From Hydractinia symbiolongicarpus (taxonomy: Eukaryota > Cnidaria > Hydrozoa > Anthoathecata > Hydractiniidae): a DNA stretch of 64,000 nucleotides. The notes below the pieces were generated by a model, which saw only the letters and a list, made by a program, of their open reading frames with translations, was not told where the DNA came from and made no database searches. The DNA is taken from the NCBI RefSeq assembly GCF_029227915.1, contig NC_079875.1, forward strand, positions 11,713,001 to 11,777,000, written 5' to 3'. Positions 26,401 through 35,895 of this stretch are shown here, piece by piece. Position numbers and translations under genes: made by a program. Position 1 is the first letter of the stretch, and each line of letters starts with the position of its first letter.

Positions 26401-29400
26401 CAGGTTAATTATAAAGAGAATCGTGACACCATAGAGAGAAGAGTAATTCCTAATTAAGCACGTTTTAATGAAATTTAATGACTGGGGGTGGAGTGAGGGA
26501 TGGTGCTAACGTGAATACAGTGAAATGAATTCTTATGACATTGTTTTTAAAAATTTAAATATTTAACAATTTTCTGTGCAAAATGCCCATTTCATTAATT
26601 TTTCACTCTGGATTTTTTTGCATAATGCAGTGACTTTTTAAAAATTTTTAATTTTTAAAACATATGCAAAATGTATGTGTAATGCATTGATTTATTTTAT
26701 TTATCTTGTGAAAGATCGATGCAAAAAATCAAGATTATGTAAATATTTCATAAGTTATAAGCGCTGACTATCACGTTTAAAAAAAAATGTATGTCTCCTC
26801 CAGCTGCGATATTAATTCAACCACTAACCTGTTATTCTCAATGATTCATAAAGTCATGAAGATTTTGGGTTAAAATATCGCTTACCTGGGTTTTACGGGT
26901 AGGTCGTTATACAGAGATGGCCCGGTCCCGGTCCGTGAATTATAACTGTATGTTTGTAGGTATGATGTCTGTGTACTTACTTCTCCAGGATTTCAAAAAT
27001 TCAAACATTGTGACAGAATGCTGGATTTATTTTTATTTTAAAATACAACTTTTTTTGTAAAAATATGCTTTTTAAGAATCAAGGCTGGAATTTAAAACTA
27101 CAGGTATATTGTTTGGAACAAAAAAGCAATAAGAATAATGCTCAGGTATAGTAAGAATTTTGGTACTCTTAATTTGGAATTTGTCCTAACTAAAAAGTCT
27201 TTTTCAGTCTTCTAATGCTATCCTGTGAATAATTGACTCAAGTTGGAAGGTGTTGCGCAAATATTCGTCAATAAGATATTCAATTTTAAATTTCCAGCTG
27301 GTGATTTCAGATAGATTGCCAGTGTTTTGTATATTTTGGAAATCATATTTTAAAAGACAAAAAATAGATTAAATTACTAAAGATTCTATTTTCACTCTTT
27401 TGGCACCAGTTTTTATGGCCGTAGAAATATAGGATGCCTGGCAGGTGATGGTGAGTAGCACGGCAACCTGCCATAATTAATAAAAGTATTGGTCAATTAT
27501 AATAATATGAGGAAGCCTGTTGCCGAGTCTGCTTTTACCTATCTAAAAGGTTAGAATCTCAAAATTTACACCTGGCACCCTCGAACAATTTGGGTGCTGG
27601 CTTTGTTTTGTGTTATGTGTTTGCTTGTAAAAATATTTTACAGCTTTTGATCGGTATTCTATTTAGATGTGTTTTTTTTTGTTCACTAGATGTGTTTTTG
27701 ACGATGGTTCAGCAGAATGTTACCTCTATATTGATGACGTCAATGCCGAAAAAATACTCGAGTTGAGTCAAGTTGACATTGCCCTTTTGAAATCTGTTGC
27801 TCATAAAGATGGCGGTGTTACGTATCAGAGAAGTTTAATAACACACGAGGTAGGTGGGATTCTTTTTTATGTATTCCCTGTTCTCCGTGAATGCTAAAAA
27901 CATATAAGGCGTTTTATAAAAAATTATCGTAGTGGGGTGGTAAGTTAAAAGAGAAATTTATTTATTGTTATTACAGACTGGTAGCCCTGTGGTAAGAGCT
28001 TTCGCTTCCAGTGCGGGAGGTCTTGGGTTACAAACCCGGCTGAGTTATGCCAGAGACTATAAAAAGTGTGAATCTCTCCTTCCTGATTAGCGCTCAGCAT
28101 GAGAATAGGATTGATATCTTAGGCGGTTGTCTAGTTGAGCGGTTGCTGTGCTTGCATGACTTTCGTAGCTCGAATGAAAACTTTAAACGCGTTAAGACCC
28201 CCTTCGCAGGATCCTCTTGGAAAGCAGTATCATTAGGAATTGAAGGTAGGTTTTTTTAGAGGGACGCTAAGTCGAAAAAAAAACTTATTTGAGAGGTGCG
28301 CTAAGTCAAAAAGGGAGCTTTTTTAAAGTAGCGAGTCAAACGCTAAGTCGAAAAGGAGGCCTTTTCGAGAGAGGCGCTAAAATTCTTTTACACTCTTAAC
28401 CTCATAACATGCATATTCTCTGTGAACCATGTTTCCGTGTATACGGTTCACACATATTTTATTTTCGGCCCCACTGCGTCACTTTTTAAATAGAAAAAAT
28501 TAGTGTGAAAAAGCACAAAAAACGTGTCAAAACATTTTTTCCCGTTATAACTTTTATTAGATTGAGTGATAAATATTTAGATAAGTCTGCCTATAGTAAA
28601 ATTTAGATTTTTCTCGATAAAAGAATGTTCCTCCAAGCAATTTTACAGAACACTTTGAACACACTCATTATTCTAGCTGTGCAGGAACACGAAAAATATG
28701 TTACGTAATTTGCCAGCCTGCGATGAACGCTACATAAAGATTTGTGTAATATCGTCTTCAGTTCATGTGAAAAGAAAGATATGTAATACAGGTTTTCCTT
28801 TTGTGAAAAAAAAAACAATTTAAATATTCATCTTTTTTTATTGATCTGGGAGTTTTGTTCTCACCTCACACCGTTATATAACATAGCTTCGATTGCCCAG
28901 ATATAAGTTACAATCGATTGGAGTGCCAAAACAGCTTTATTTTTTCTTTTTTTTTTTTATCCTGCGCGAAAAAAAAATTTTTTTTAAGAAGATGCTCCAA
29001 AAGAAAGCTTGCTAATTTCTGGAAACATAAAAAATTGTTAAACTATAATAAATGTATAATTAAATAAAACTTTATTTCGCGTAAAAACATATTTTCTGTT
29101 ATCAGTAACAATATTCCAGTATGTTTTCAAAGAAAATTTCCACAACTTCAGAGTAAAAAGATTTGAGAACCCTTCTTGGTCGTGCCCCTCTTATAACAGA
29201 CGCGAATTTTTTCGAACGCAAAAGCTACGTAATGCACGCAAACGTAATGCATTACTTGTCAAAAGTAACATGTAGCTAAGTAAGCTACATAGCTCAGAAT
29301 AAACTCGCTTGTTCATAACATGATAACACTTTTATTATTCATATATAATATTTTTAAAAAAATAAGCTACATATGTTGCTTTTGAAAGAATTTCACCACA

Positions 29401-29950
29401 GTCAAGCTGAAAGGGGCAGGTTGCTACGAAAAGTGTTTAGGGAATTAATGTAAAGCATGGAAATCGCTAAGCAAGTAGTTTTTTAATTTTTAGACCAATT
29501 TGAGGCCTAAACCCTTAGAAAATGGCGTGCCTTGAAAAATATTATGAAATATAACGTTGTTTTAAAGATATATTGTAACTTGTTTTGTTTTAGGCTTCCA
29601 AGTGCCAAGAAAAAATATCCGAAAAACAAAAATGCGAACTTCTTCTACAGCAGAAAATATCAAACTATAGTTTGTATCGGTGCCGGCGTTTTCGCTGCAA
29701 GCGATTTAGAAGGAAAGAAAATCATACAGGTTGTGATTTTTAGAGTGATTCCGTTGGATTAAAGTTTCAATTTGACTCGCTTGTTCATATTTACTTGACT
29801 TTTATAGGCTATCAAAACTCCATACTTGTTTCCGATGGGACTGAATACCATACGCTGTCGCTACCTAAACTGTTATTACAATGCATATCTTTTAAACCTG
29901 TTAATTACAAGATGGAGATACAAAAGTCGATGATGGAATTAATTGTGTGA
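8252..29950 (+). CDS. CTC1: CST complex subunit CTC1-like, complete, 12 exons
   Basis: CTC1 is the large OB-fold subunit of CST (CTC1-STN1-TEN1), which binds telomeric single-stranded DNA and recruits polymerase alpha-primase. Exons: 8252-9196, 9646-9707, 10739-10832, 10982-11062, 11660-11784, 12243-12573, 12836-12912, 14327-14557, 15283-15930, 27690-27849, 29594-29729, 29808-29950; 3033 nt, 1010 aa (human about 1217 aa). All phases agree. Visible signatures are OB-fold starts (GVITSTKDAEFGLYYLD into KLLLSHQPCLGLGKGLRKGA; VIFGLVKYENGMPKLI), a CX2C-X8-CX3C zinc ribbon at about residues 838-854 ending exon 9, and a following OB strand in exon 10 (CVFDDGSAECYLYIDD). ATG 8252 was chosen because an in-frame TGA lies at 8237. 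Intron 9 (11.8 kb) holds a phosphagen kinase gene. The least certain boundaries are the exon 6 donor (GTAAGG at 12574) and the exon 4 donor (GTGTGT at 11063). Identity rests on remembered family features, not an alignment. Confidence 0.75.
9503..9561. repeat. Perfect 26-bp inverted repeat (hairpin) in CTC1 intron 1
   Basis: The left arm 9503-9528 and right arm 9536-9561 are exact reverse complements, separated by a 7-base loop (GCTTATG). The pairing does not extend beyond the arms. It could be a tiny foldback element or a small-RNA precursor hairpin. Confidence 0.9.
9783..10121. mobile_element. MITE-like element with about 22-bp terminal inverted repeats
   Basis: The left end starts AAGGGAACTAATTGTCGCAG and the right end reads as AAGGGAACTAATTTTGCAGG in reverse complement, so the termini match except for a small central difference. 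The 339-bp body has no ORF and contains the CG-containing words (TTTTCGCGG, ATTTCGC) that recur in other intronic repeats here. No clear target site duplication was found. It lies in CTC1 intron 2. Confidence 0.65.
14566..14705. repeat. Degenerate TTG/TCG triplet repeat in CTC1 intron 8
   Basis: A run of GTT/GTC/GCC triplets begins just after the exon 8 donor. The poly-Leu and poly-Asn ORFs read from it in other frames are artefacts of the repeat. Confidence 0.85.
17193..17435. repeat. Direct repeat followed by a 35-base poly-T tract
   Basis: The words CGGGCAACCCTGTGGATTTA (from 17198) and CGGGCAACCCTGCGGATTTA (from 17320) form a direct repeat about 122 bp apart. T's then run unbroken from 17401 to 17435. 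The tract could be the poly-A end of a minus-strand retroelement whose body would lie to the right of 17436, but I recognise no coding remnant there. Confidence 0.5.
18082..18088 (+). promoter_or_regulatory. Candidate TATA box for the nested phosphagen kinase gene
   Basis: TATAAAA lies about 250 bases before a strong splice donor (ATCAAG|GTAAGA at 18340/18341). A non-coding first exon starting near 18110 and ending at 18340 could be spliced to the acceptor CTGTTTAG at 20157-20158. Competing TATA-like words lie at 20043 and 20060, close to the ORF, so the promoter is not settled. Confidence 0.3.
19663..19995. repeat. Three-unit tandem array of about 105-bp GTT-rich units
   Basis: The word GTTGCCGTCGACGTCG at 19663 and 19771, and a diverged form near 19874, mark three units of about 108 and 103 bp. 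Each combines GTTGTTGTTG runs with the spacer TTTTCACATTGACG or a variant. The array ends about 200 bases before the kinase ATG. Short Val/Cys-rich ORFs here are repeat artefacts. Confidence 0.85.
20194..21399 (+). CDS. Phosphagen (arginine/creatine-type) kinase, intronless ORF nested in CTC1 intron
   Basis: A single open reading frame of 401 aa from ATG 20194. Phosphagen kinases move phosphate between ATP and a guanidino compound. The N-terminal domain has a creatine-kinase-like specificity loop (GCHAGDLESYSVYKELFHPV). The C-terminal domain has the ATP-binding arginines (STRIRCARN, DHLRII, GTGMRGSVHI, QARGSTGEH), the reactive Cys312 (CCPTNLGTG), and an arginine-kinase-like GEHSE loop with Glu357. 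The family motif NEEDH reads NEGDH, so the catalytic Glu (Glu225 of Limulus arginine kinase, Glu232 of human muscle creatine kinase) is Gly258. Gln235 stands before YW, where both enzyme types have Arg. The protein is longer than usual (357-380 aa) through an N-terminal extension. The frame stays open upstream to an acceptor at 20157-20158, so a start split across an intron (A|TG GGC CAC) is possible. The substrate cannot be assigned, and activity is doubtful because of Gly258. Confidence 0.88.
   Translation: MTTTYVTLSEAKKNAKIDPNFDLILDDDLAQNKWPKQLDEHKTKEKQSLMAQTVDQKLFNKLKQLKTEKAGWTIARAINTGVCYPTSFMGCHAGDLESYSVYKELFHPVIEKYHKGYKLDGSMKHVTDMDVSKITIDLSESAKAKIISTRIRCARNIAAFPLNPGASKENRIAIADLMEKVFHDISSSDDPNLQDLGGTFYRHTTMTPEETQQLVDDHFLFRGKDKMQAASGYHQYWPEGRGIFCSKDKTFLLWINEGDHLRIISMEKGGDVKRVFERLARGAKAIEEGLKKITQKEDVFMSDPMLGMVTCCPTNLGTGMRGSVHILVPKLIKSMGFEKIDELARTMNCQARGSTGEHSEVIDRIDVSNWRRLGFPEYVLVQDMITFANKLAEMEDSCANN
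21702..22153. mobile_element. Probable TIR element downstream of the kinase
   Basis: The left end CAGAGAAACATC and the right end CTATAAGGTTTCACTG are imperfect inverted repeats (CAGTGAAACC type). The inside repeats words such as GTCCGCTATGGAG, GTCGCTTCTAAG and GTCCGCTATAAGG. The left flank is TA. The ends resemble those of the shorter element at 52036-52281, so both may belong to one MITE family. No transposase ORF is visible. Confidence 0.45.
22752..22794. repeat. Short tandem repeat of ATGCGCGAAATTAA
   Basis: Three head-to-tail copies of a 14-base unit lie directly before the first minisatellite element. A related ATGCGCAAAT word precedes the second element near 24332, so this may be part of the element's left side. 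Confidence 0.7.
22797..23130. repeat. Dispersed element with 39-40-bp minisatellite, copy 1
   Basis: A unique-looking head (TTACGGAATTCAAATTCACG, then CCACCTAGTACCAC) is followed from about 22908 by roughly five units of about 39-40 bp with the core CTAATCCCCTTAGTACACTT and CTAAACTGTTCAAAAGCA. The same head and array occur at 24351-24790 in the same orientation, so this is a mobile or segmentally duplicated unit and not merely a local satellite. Confidence 0.75.
24351..24790. repeat. Dispersed element with 39-40-bp minisatellite, copy 2
   Basis: The head GTACGGAATTAAAATTCACG matches copy 1 at 22797, followed from about 24463 by about eight units with the same core (CCTAATCCCCTTAGTACAC). The unit number differs between copies (about five and eight), as expected of unequal exchange or slippage. 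It lies about 1.55 kb from copy 1 in direct orientation. Confidence 0.75.
24823..24972. repeat. Two related short hairpins next to minisatellite copy 2
   Basis: The stem GTCAGCAA-AAA-TTGCTGAC (24823-24841) and the stem GTCGGCAA-AAAC-TTGCCGAC (24953-24972) share arm pattern and A-rich loops. Both have perfect 8-bp arms. They may be terminal hairpins of the adjacent element. Confidence 0.6.
25257..25382. repeat. GTT/GTC triplet repeat in CTC1 intron 9
   Basis: A degenerate triplet run ends in a pure GTTGTTGTTGTTGTTG stretch. It is in the same orientation as the arrays at 14566 and 19663. ORFs read through it (Asn-rich on minus, Val-rich on plus) are artefacts. Confidence 0.85.
26031..26230. 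repeat. CG-rich repeat segment with CTACGGGTACAC word
   Basis: This stretch is much richer in CG dinucleotides than its surroundings (CTCGCTCGCTCGCTCGCTAC, then GGCGACGCATCGACGACGTA). The word CTACGGGTACAC also occurs near 17699, suggesting a shared repeat family. No ORF is recognised. Confidence 0.4.
27974..28206 (+). mobile_element. tRNA-derived SINE, copy 1 (in CTC1 intron 10)
   Basis: The head resembles a tRNA with an A-box-like GTGGTAAGAGC near 27989 and a B-box-like GGGTTACAAACCC near 28025. The body (CAGCATGAGAATAGGATTGA, GTTGTCTAGTTGAGCGGTTG, then AAGACCCCCTT) is found again in reverse orientation at 55954-56095. tRNA-like Pol III boxes plus a dispersed body define a SINE. The ORF at 28047-28259 is a by-product of the element. 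Confidence 0.75.
28240..28385. repeat. Tandem repeat with GCTAAGTCGAAAA core
   Basis: About four imperfect units of roughly 35-40 bp carry GCTAAGTCGAAAA or GCTAAGTCAAAAA followed by GAGA/GGAG and TTTTT. The array follows the SINE directly. Confidence 0.65.
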
Positions 29951-32900
29951 AACTTTATTCTTTCCCGTTAGATTGATTCCCTGTGATAAGGTCTGGGAAA
30001 GAGTTTGCCTTCCACGTCGTGTTATGATATCGATATGATGATATGGAAACCACGCGACACAAAAATATTAATGAAGATTTTGTAAAGTGATGTGATACTA
30101 TGTTTTTCCAATGAGACTTGTGTGTTAGCTTACGTCATTGTGCGGGATTGCGTGACGTCATGAAACATCTGTTTTATAATGCCCTGTCATGATTCGCGAT
30201 TCCAATCTTTTGCGTAACGAAACCTGATACCAACCTCGTCCTGAATCCTATTTTCAGCGTATTTTTCTATCAATGTTTTTACAGTGTGTGTTTTAACTGA
30301 CAATATTTTGTTTTCCCAGCGATTTCATACTAATGTTTGTTGAAGCGATCCTCGTTGATTTTTTTGTTTTTGTTTTAAATACATTGATTTATAATGAAGG
30401 CATCCTAAATACACCTTATCGGACAAAAATTATCGGAAAAAAGAGAAGATATTTTTTTTTTTTGAGGATGAAAAATATTTTGTCAGACGAAATGAAACGA
30501 CGATAAGATAGCTGAAAATTTTTCTTTTTAAATTTTCGAAACGAGTAAAATAATGAGAATAGAGTGGTTGTTAAAAGCCACTGTCTGAATTTTTTTAATG
30601 TCGTGCTTTGTTGGAATTGTCACTCAACGAACAATCAGATTTTACTCATTTAAATTCTTCTTGTTACATTGATAACGTGATCTCTTTCTTGATGAATTTT
30701 TAACAATCTCGAATTTTGTAAACAGATTTTTTTTTATTAAATTTTTCAAATTTGCATACAGCACGTAGATCTTCGTGACAACATTTATGCGTACAGTTTA
30801 TATAACAAATTGTAATCATTTAAACTTCAAAGACTTAAGCTTAAGCGAGGTAAGATATCAATTGCCTCGTTAATCCCAGTTGTTTTTATGAGGATTTACA
30901 ATTACGAGTCATGTGAACATACCAATATTTGGACTGACGCTGGTAAACTTTTCATCGCTTTATTTAAAATTCGTGTAGGCCACTAAAATCAAAAATTGAG
31001 TCCTGATAGAGCCTGAATAAAGTTCACGCGTCAGCATATATGGAAGGGAATACTTAACTGTACCAATATCCCAAAATAACCTAACCAGTGAATGGTTTTC
31101 CATTACTTATCATCGCTGTTTCCGCACTTTCTCTTTCAAAAAATAATTACTTTGCTAATAACTTCATATGAGGTCCCTTGTGTTTAAAACCCCTAATTAT
31201 ATAGAGGGGGGTTTATGATAATAGTCTTATTATAATACTAGTCGTCACCTCGTGGAACAATCCATCGCGTATCATTTTTTCGCGAATCTGTTAGAAAATT
31301 ACTCTGCGGTAGTCATAGTCCCTGGAAAAAATACACTGATACCCACGGAAGCAGTATAAACTACACATTTTTAATTTTTTAAAATCATAGTTTATCCGAA
31401 GTAGTGTTACGCCGCTTTTTCGTAAAAGTCATCTATTTAACAAAAATTTGCGCATTTTTACCGCATGATCGGGGTTAAGAAAAAGGCTCCCCTTGTAAAT
31501 AGCTTTTAGAAAGTCAAATTTGACATTTTCTTACATTTTTTGTTCAGTTAAAAACATAAAAAAATACAACATAAAAAAAATTAGCACATCCAGCGACAGA
31601 CAAAATGTATTGTTTGTTATAAAAAATTGTACATGGTTAAAGATGAAACAAAATTTAAAAAATAAATTCCGAATTCATGTTTAAAACAAACAAAAAATCA
31701 CTTACAAAATCTTCTTGAAATTTATTGGTCTCTTCTTATTATTATAAAACTTGTTTTTTTTACTTTCTTTAAAAAGACGCAAAAACTTTTTAACGAAATA
31801 GACAACGCAATGTTAATTTTCCGTAACATTGACCGGGCACGTGCGTAACGAATAAACTACATCGGGGGGGAATAACAAACGTTATCTACCCATGATTTTT
31901 GTATAAGAACTTTTCTATTAATCAAATGCTTTTTAAAATTAAGTAATATATCGTATCTTGGTAAAGTGGGAAATACAAGAGTAGCCACTTTCTCTTGTGG
32001 GTGATTTCATTGAATATGAACTAAATGACAACATCTTCCCTGCAGTTTGATACTTCATGCCAAAGCCTGTAACGCGTACTTATGCGGTTTGAATGTCAAA
32101 AGAGCAAGATACCACTGGGGACTATTTTGACAGCGAAACCTACATTGTTTCGAAATTTATTCAGTGTATTTAACGAAAACACAAGCGTCGATTTTAAACA
32201 AGCATGCAACAGAAAAATATAGCGTGCGACGAGTTCATTTTTTTAATTTTTTAATATGTTTGACATACGAAACAAGGAGCTACGCTGTACGAAACTCCGT
32301 TGACGTTAATAAAAAAACGTTATTCGTTACTAACGTGAGCCAGCAAAATTTTTTACCACAGAAACAGCTTTCACAATCATTCATTCATTCAAAAAATAAC
32401 GTAGTAAAGTTTTGTTTTGATAATCAGGGAATACCCTCTAGGCAGCGGGAAACATCTCTCCAACTGTGTTCTCCTCCTTTCTTTTAACACCAGGTTGAAT
32501 TATTTATATTTATTCTATATTTTCACTTCCTTTTTGCCGCAAAAAAAACATATCTGTTTCGTCTCTCAGAAGTTACACATTTCTGTTCCGAGGAACTAGC
32601 GCATTCCTTGATAAAGAAAAATATGAACATATACTTCGCCCTCTAGTTTATCCATATTCTTTTTTACTGGTTTCTCAAAGTAATAATTTTTTAGGCAGAA
32701 ATGGTAGCTTTTTAAAAACCTAGAACGTTGCTATAGTGAATTTTAATTCGGTGCATAATTTATGCACATCGAGATAGAAGTTACTAAGCAACTATGTAAA
32801 CAAAGGGCGGCTGTTGCTAGGAAACATAGGCGGAGTCTGTTAGCTTGTGAAAGTTACATATGGTTCATAGGATACGATTTATTATGTATCCTCAAATCAA

Positions 32901-35895
32901 TATCCTTTAAGTTTATTTTTAGACTGTGGTAATGCAACCTCCTGTAAATAACAACTTTACGTGCATGTCTTTTAAGAACAAGCGACTTACAAATTTTCGA
33001 AAGTATTAAATCAACTCTTTTTATCAAATTCTGACTGATTAGGATGGAATCCATATTTGATTTTTAAATTAACTTTTGTCCTGCAAACAAACTAATAACC
33101 TCGTTGATTTTACTTCTGCCGTGGGAAAGATCTGTATTCAGGGCGCAATCACATTGTGTAGAAAATAAATTGAGTTAGCCTCTCTTTGTCGATTTAATTA
33201 CCTGTGCATCTCGAGAAGAGATAAAAACTTGGCTATGATCTGTGTAATTATTAAATATAATTAAATATAATAGAAATTTGAGATGTATAATTTTTTTTGA
33301 ATTAGTTTGTACATAACTCCACGGAACCCCCAACTGGCTCGTGTAATGTTGTGTTTATTTGACATCGTGACGTTATCCTAGCATCCACGTAGGTGTGCTT
33401 TTTTTCGTGTGACGTGATGGAGAAGACCGTCCGTGTAGTAACTAATGACAACTCTAAATGTGGTTGGTCCATGGATCTTCCCTTCCGTATTCCCAGGGCT
33501 TACTCCTTTACGTACTAGTCTTGCGGGTCCAGATGTTAGAGCTGCTGCACTTTAGCAAAAAAGGGCCTTTATGGTGTATTATAATGAGCTCTCGTGTTTA
33601 TGGTCGGTTGCAGATCAACAAAAACAGATATTACAACAACCTTGTCTCTTTTTGCTTTTCGCATCGATGTGGAAAACCGATATAAAGTCTCGGGGACGAG
33701 ATCGATATAAACAAATTATAACAATTATTTCCATCTCTTTGATTGTTGTGATGTTCGTTTTTGTGACTTCTATTAGCGTCGTGTCAAACCCTAAATATTT
33801 TCTCAGTGTTGTTTCAAAGATAAAGTCTTTTAGCTTATTTCATCGATTTTGGCTTGATTTTTCCAACATGTGATAGGTAAGCAAATAAATCATGCACTCA
33901 TAAACTGTCAGATACATCTCGTGCTCTGACATAAAAACAATATCTTAGGAAAAGAGAATATGTCGCTATCAGTTTATCAAAGCAAGAAAAGCCCTGTAGT
34001 TAGGGGTAAACGAGACAACACTTTTTTTCTCTTGATTGTTTCTTTCTCGATTGTTTTCACGACCATATTTATGTTTTACTCCTGTCAAGATAACTGCGGA
34101 CATTTTTCTTTTTCCGCTTTCGTGATCAAGTAAACTTTTGCAGCACGCAAGCTGTGTAGCGAAAAATGTTAATCAGTTTTTTTGAGCACTCTGTAAAGTA
34201 TTGTAGCATGCATATCTGTAGATAAACATGTTATGTTTACATGCAGTCCGTCACTTGATCCAGTGAGTATATACACTTTTCATACGTATTCGCTTTCAAA
34301 AACTTTATTTAAAATATTTTCGTCGCTCAGTAAAAGTTGTCCTCGCTTGACAGGTTTTTAATACTTTAACCTCGTTTCCAAGACTCCAATTTTTAATAAA
34401 AAGCTAAGTAACCCTGGGTGCGAAGTTGCTACTATCTTTTATCTTTACATGCCACGAAAGCAGAATGTGACATACCTATAATGGCGATTTCCGTTGGCTG
34501 ACAACAAGCATAATTTTCAACTAGATTACTGTCAGAATTTTTTTTATTTGCAATATTCGTCTGAAACCTTGTTGGAACGCATGGCGGTTAAAAACCTGAC
34601 CTCGTGCCTTTTTATGCAAGCGCACGTGAAGGCTTAACAATGATGTCGATTATGGCATAATTTGGAATGATTTATTTCAATGTATTATTGTTTTAATATG
34701 CAATGGTATGGACAGAATGTCACGTATCTAGATAAAGCAGCAAAATTTGTGTTCTATACGAAACTGCTTATTTTTCCTCATCATAAAAATTTCAAAGCTT
34801 GTTACCGCAATACTTTTCCGACACGTAGTAGCTGCTATTTCACTGACGCAATTTCTTATGGCATGTCGCCAGGAAATGTTGAGAGAACCTAAGAGTACTC
34901 GGCACTACCACTTTTATATAATGCTGACTTTTAACAATTCGTACCTTATTTGTTTAGGAAGTTCAGAGAAAATATTTTTTCAATATTGACGAACAGTCAT
35001 CCACTGAGCAGGTGTGCGTGAATACACGTAACCTATGCTGTCTGCTAGGCAAGGGTGATTTAATGAAAATAAGAAAGTTAGATTTTTTGACAGTTTCTTT
35101 CTCAAGAAATTGAAAAGGATTAGGCCCAACAACAAATGTAACGAGCAGTCCTTCAACGAAACCCCGTCGCTAGAGCAGCTATAGCTTACTTGATGATCCT
35201 CAAAAATTTGACACTTGGGAACGAGGTTGCTATTAAACAAGGACTTTTCGCGTGTCATTTGTTGATGGCAAGTCAACCAGCAAATAAGTTAGTGAATTCT
35301 GTTACAACTACAAAACTTTTAGGTTTAGTAATAATACAATAATAATATAAACAAATAAGTTAGAACATTAAAAGAGTTACAAAAATTTATTTCATAATAA
35401 TTTAAAACAATGTGTCAACAACCACGGGAAATTTTTTATCTAGCTAACCGGCGATCAATCATAACTTTGTCACTGTGATCAACAGGGATTCACAAAAGTG
35501 GAAATATTTAGAAGGAAAGAAAATGGACTTTGTATCCAATTGCTCAATGGTCTGATGATAGAGAATGAGTGTGCATTTCATCATATATGCATTATATAAC
35601 AATAAAACAATAAATCTTTTGAAGTAATAGAATAACCGTTGGCAACAAAATTTACATTTTAACTTGAAACTTGTTTCGCTTGAAAACCACAAAAAAAAGG
35701 TTGCTTAATCGGAAGAAAAAAAAATCGCTTTGATGTTTAACAACAACAAAAGAACAACAAGGTCACACAATAAATAAATAAACTTTCAACTAAATACACT
35801 AAATTCGGTATGTACAAAAATGGTGAACAGCATATATAACTTTCGTATAAAAGTTTTAAATTAGAAAAAAAATTCATTTAAAAAATATATTACTT
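29951..35895. other. Intergenic region between convergent CTC1 and ERK3/4-like genes
   Basis: About 6 kb with no recognised gene. It should include both 3' UTRs. The longest ATG-started reading frame of note is 33571-33873 (100 codons, one hydrophobic stretch) with no known domain; 32164-32487 starts with GTG and has no recognisable feature. Confidence 0.5.

Larger units (their letters stand above)
15931..27689 (+). other. 11.8-kb CTC1 intron 9 containing a nested gene and repeats
   Basis: Exon 9 ends in phase 2 (CTG AG|GTAAAG) and exon 10 begins |A TGT GTT, giving ...ALELRCVFDDGSAE... across the junction, in frame and with the expected zinc ribbon then OB-strand order. The intron carries, in order: a poly-T tract, a candidate leader exon, a GTT-triplet array, the phosphagen kinase gene, a TIR-bounded element and two minisatellite elements, then the third triplet array. 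No further CTC1 coding exon was recognised inside it. Confidence 0.7.

Noticed and set aside
32164-32487. 107-codon ORF in the CTC1-ERK3/4 intergenic region
   Set aside because: It begins with GTG, not ATG, has no recognisable domain, and lies in AT-rich DNA.
33571-33873. 100-codon ORF with ATG and one hydrophobic stretch
   Set aside because: No domain, no visible promoter or splice support, and AT-rich DNA gives hydrophobic ORFs of this length by chance. RNA evidence would be needed.
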